From Ariolimax columbianus (Eukaryota > Mollusca > Gastropoda > Stylommatophora > Arionidae): a stretch of 64,000 nucleotides of DNA. Positions 63,522-64,000 of this stretch are shown here, in pieces (positions within the stretch are counted from its first letter, which is position 1; every line of letters starts with the position of its first letter). The translations under genes and the position numbers were made by a program. The DNA is taken from assembly GCA_036924085.1 (NCBI GenBank), contig JAVGWX010000009.1, positions 64,766,512 through 64,830,511 of the forward strand, in the 5' to 3' direction. The notes below the pieces were generated by a model that ran no database searches, was not told where the DNA came from, and was given only the letters and a program-made list of their open reading frames with translations.

Positions 63522-63734
63522 TAATTTGGGTGAGTATGAAAATGGAGAGATAGTTGTTAGAGCATTTATAGGGAATGCAGCGCTGTTTTCAAGTTGTGAG
63601 GTATTGAAGATGTAGATGTTGTTACAGTAGAGTGCATTGAAGGTGAGGATGTTGGTAAAGTGGGGTGTGTAAAAGGTGGGATGTTATTTAAGTTTTGAGA
63701 TTCTTGCATGTTTGGGGTGTTGTTACTTAACTTA

Positions 63735-64000
63735 ACTTAACATCTTTATACTGGTTTAGAAGACCCTGCAGAGTCTGTATACAACCAGTTACATTTACAT
63801 CACCTTGCTCTAAAATCTATGCGCATCCAGTTTATTCTTAAATGCATTAACTGTCCCTGCCTCCACTACCTCCCCTGGCAATGCATTCCAAGCAGACACC
63901 ACTCTCTGACTAAAAAAATATTTCCTAATATCTAACCTGGACCTCTCTTTAGTCAGCTTGTAGCTATGCCCTCGTGTTATTGTAGGTCTAACTAAAGCTT
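63735..64000 (-). mobile_element. CR1/L2-like LINE 3' end, runs off the window
   Basis: Minus strand: [20 protein letters not shown], then [19 protein letters not shown], the most intact of the four such ends in the window. It continues past 64000. Confidence 0.87.

Noticed and set aside
46809..64000. A second host gene downstream of sortilin
   Set aside because: I looked for conserved exons with matching splice phases and found only transposon-derived frames and short open stretches.

Overview
This is animal nuclear DNA: an intron-rich, AT-rich stretch dominated by transposable elements. There is one host gene and no sign of prokaryotic organisation. The mix of tRNA-headed SINEs with a shared core, several LINE clades, piggyBac and mariner elements and intronic minisatellites fits an invertebrate, and a mollusc or other lophotrochozoan is my best guess. 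The species cannot be fixed from the sequence.

The host gene is a sortilin-type VPS10 receptor (SORT1-like) on the + strand, running from base 1 (its 5' part lies outside the window) to about 49.5-49.8 kb. I resolved 18 exons with matching phases. They give 616 codons: the C-terminal half of the VPS10 beta-propeller with Asp-box motifs, a complete ten-cysteine 10CC module, one transmembrane helix, and a short cytoplasmic tail with a YSKL tyrosine motif and a terminal acidic cluster. A tiny last exon ending Thr-Leu-Leu-stop is proposed at 49783-49794.

The introns hold most of the other content. From left to right: 5'-truncated LINE fragments and tRNA-headed SINEs (0-14 kb); an internally deleted piggyBac (10.6-11.4 kb); a 1.4-kb array of 31-bp repeats grown inside a MITE-like element (15.0-16.5 kb); a frameshifted piggyBac with intact ends (17-19.2 kb); more LINE pieces and a second MITE (21.5-25.1 kb); a long endonuclease-RT-RNase H LINE (25.6-28.9 kb, minus); and a CR1/L2-like LINE interrupted by three later insertions (29.2-34.4 kb). 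These are a 306-bp element with a 12-bp target duplication, a Penelope-like fragment and a piggyBac in a TTAA site. Further right lie copies of a ~360-bp SINE with target duplications, many minisatellites including an 860-bp GT-rich array before the membrane exon, and a retroposon whose head is 28S rRNA 3' sequence (43.66-44.72 kb).

Downstream of the gene (50-64 kb) I found no convincing host gene, only mariner halves, RTE-like LINE tails, SINEs, microsatellites and unassigned AT-rich DNA.

The most interesting signal is the 28S-rRNA-headed retroposon. It shares a central core with two other SINE types and its 3' terminal sequence with a LINE in the same window, so it looks like a modular SINE family mobilised by that LINE.
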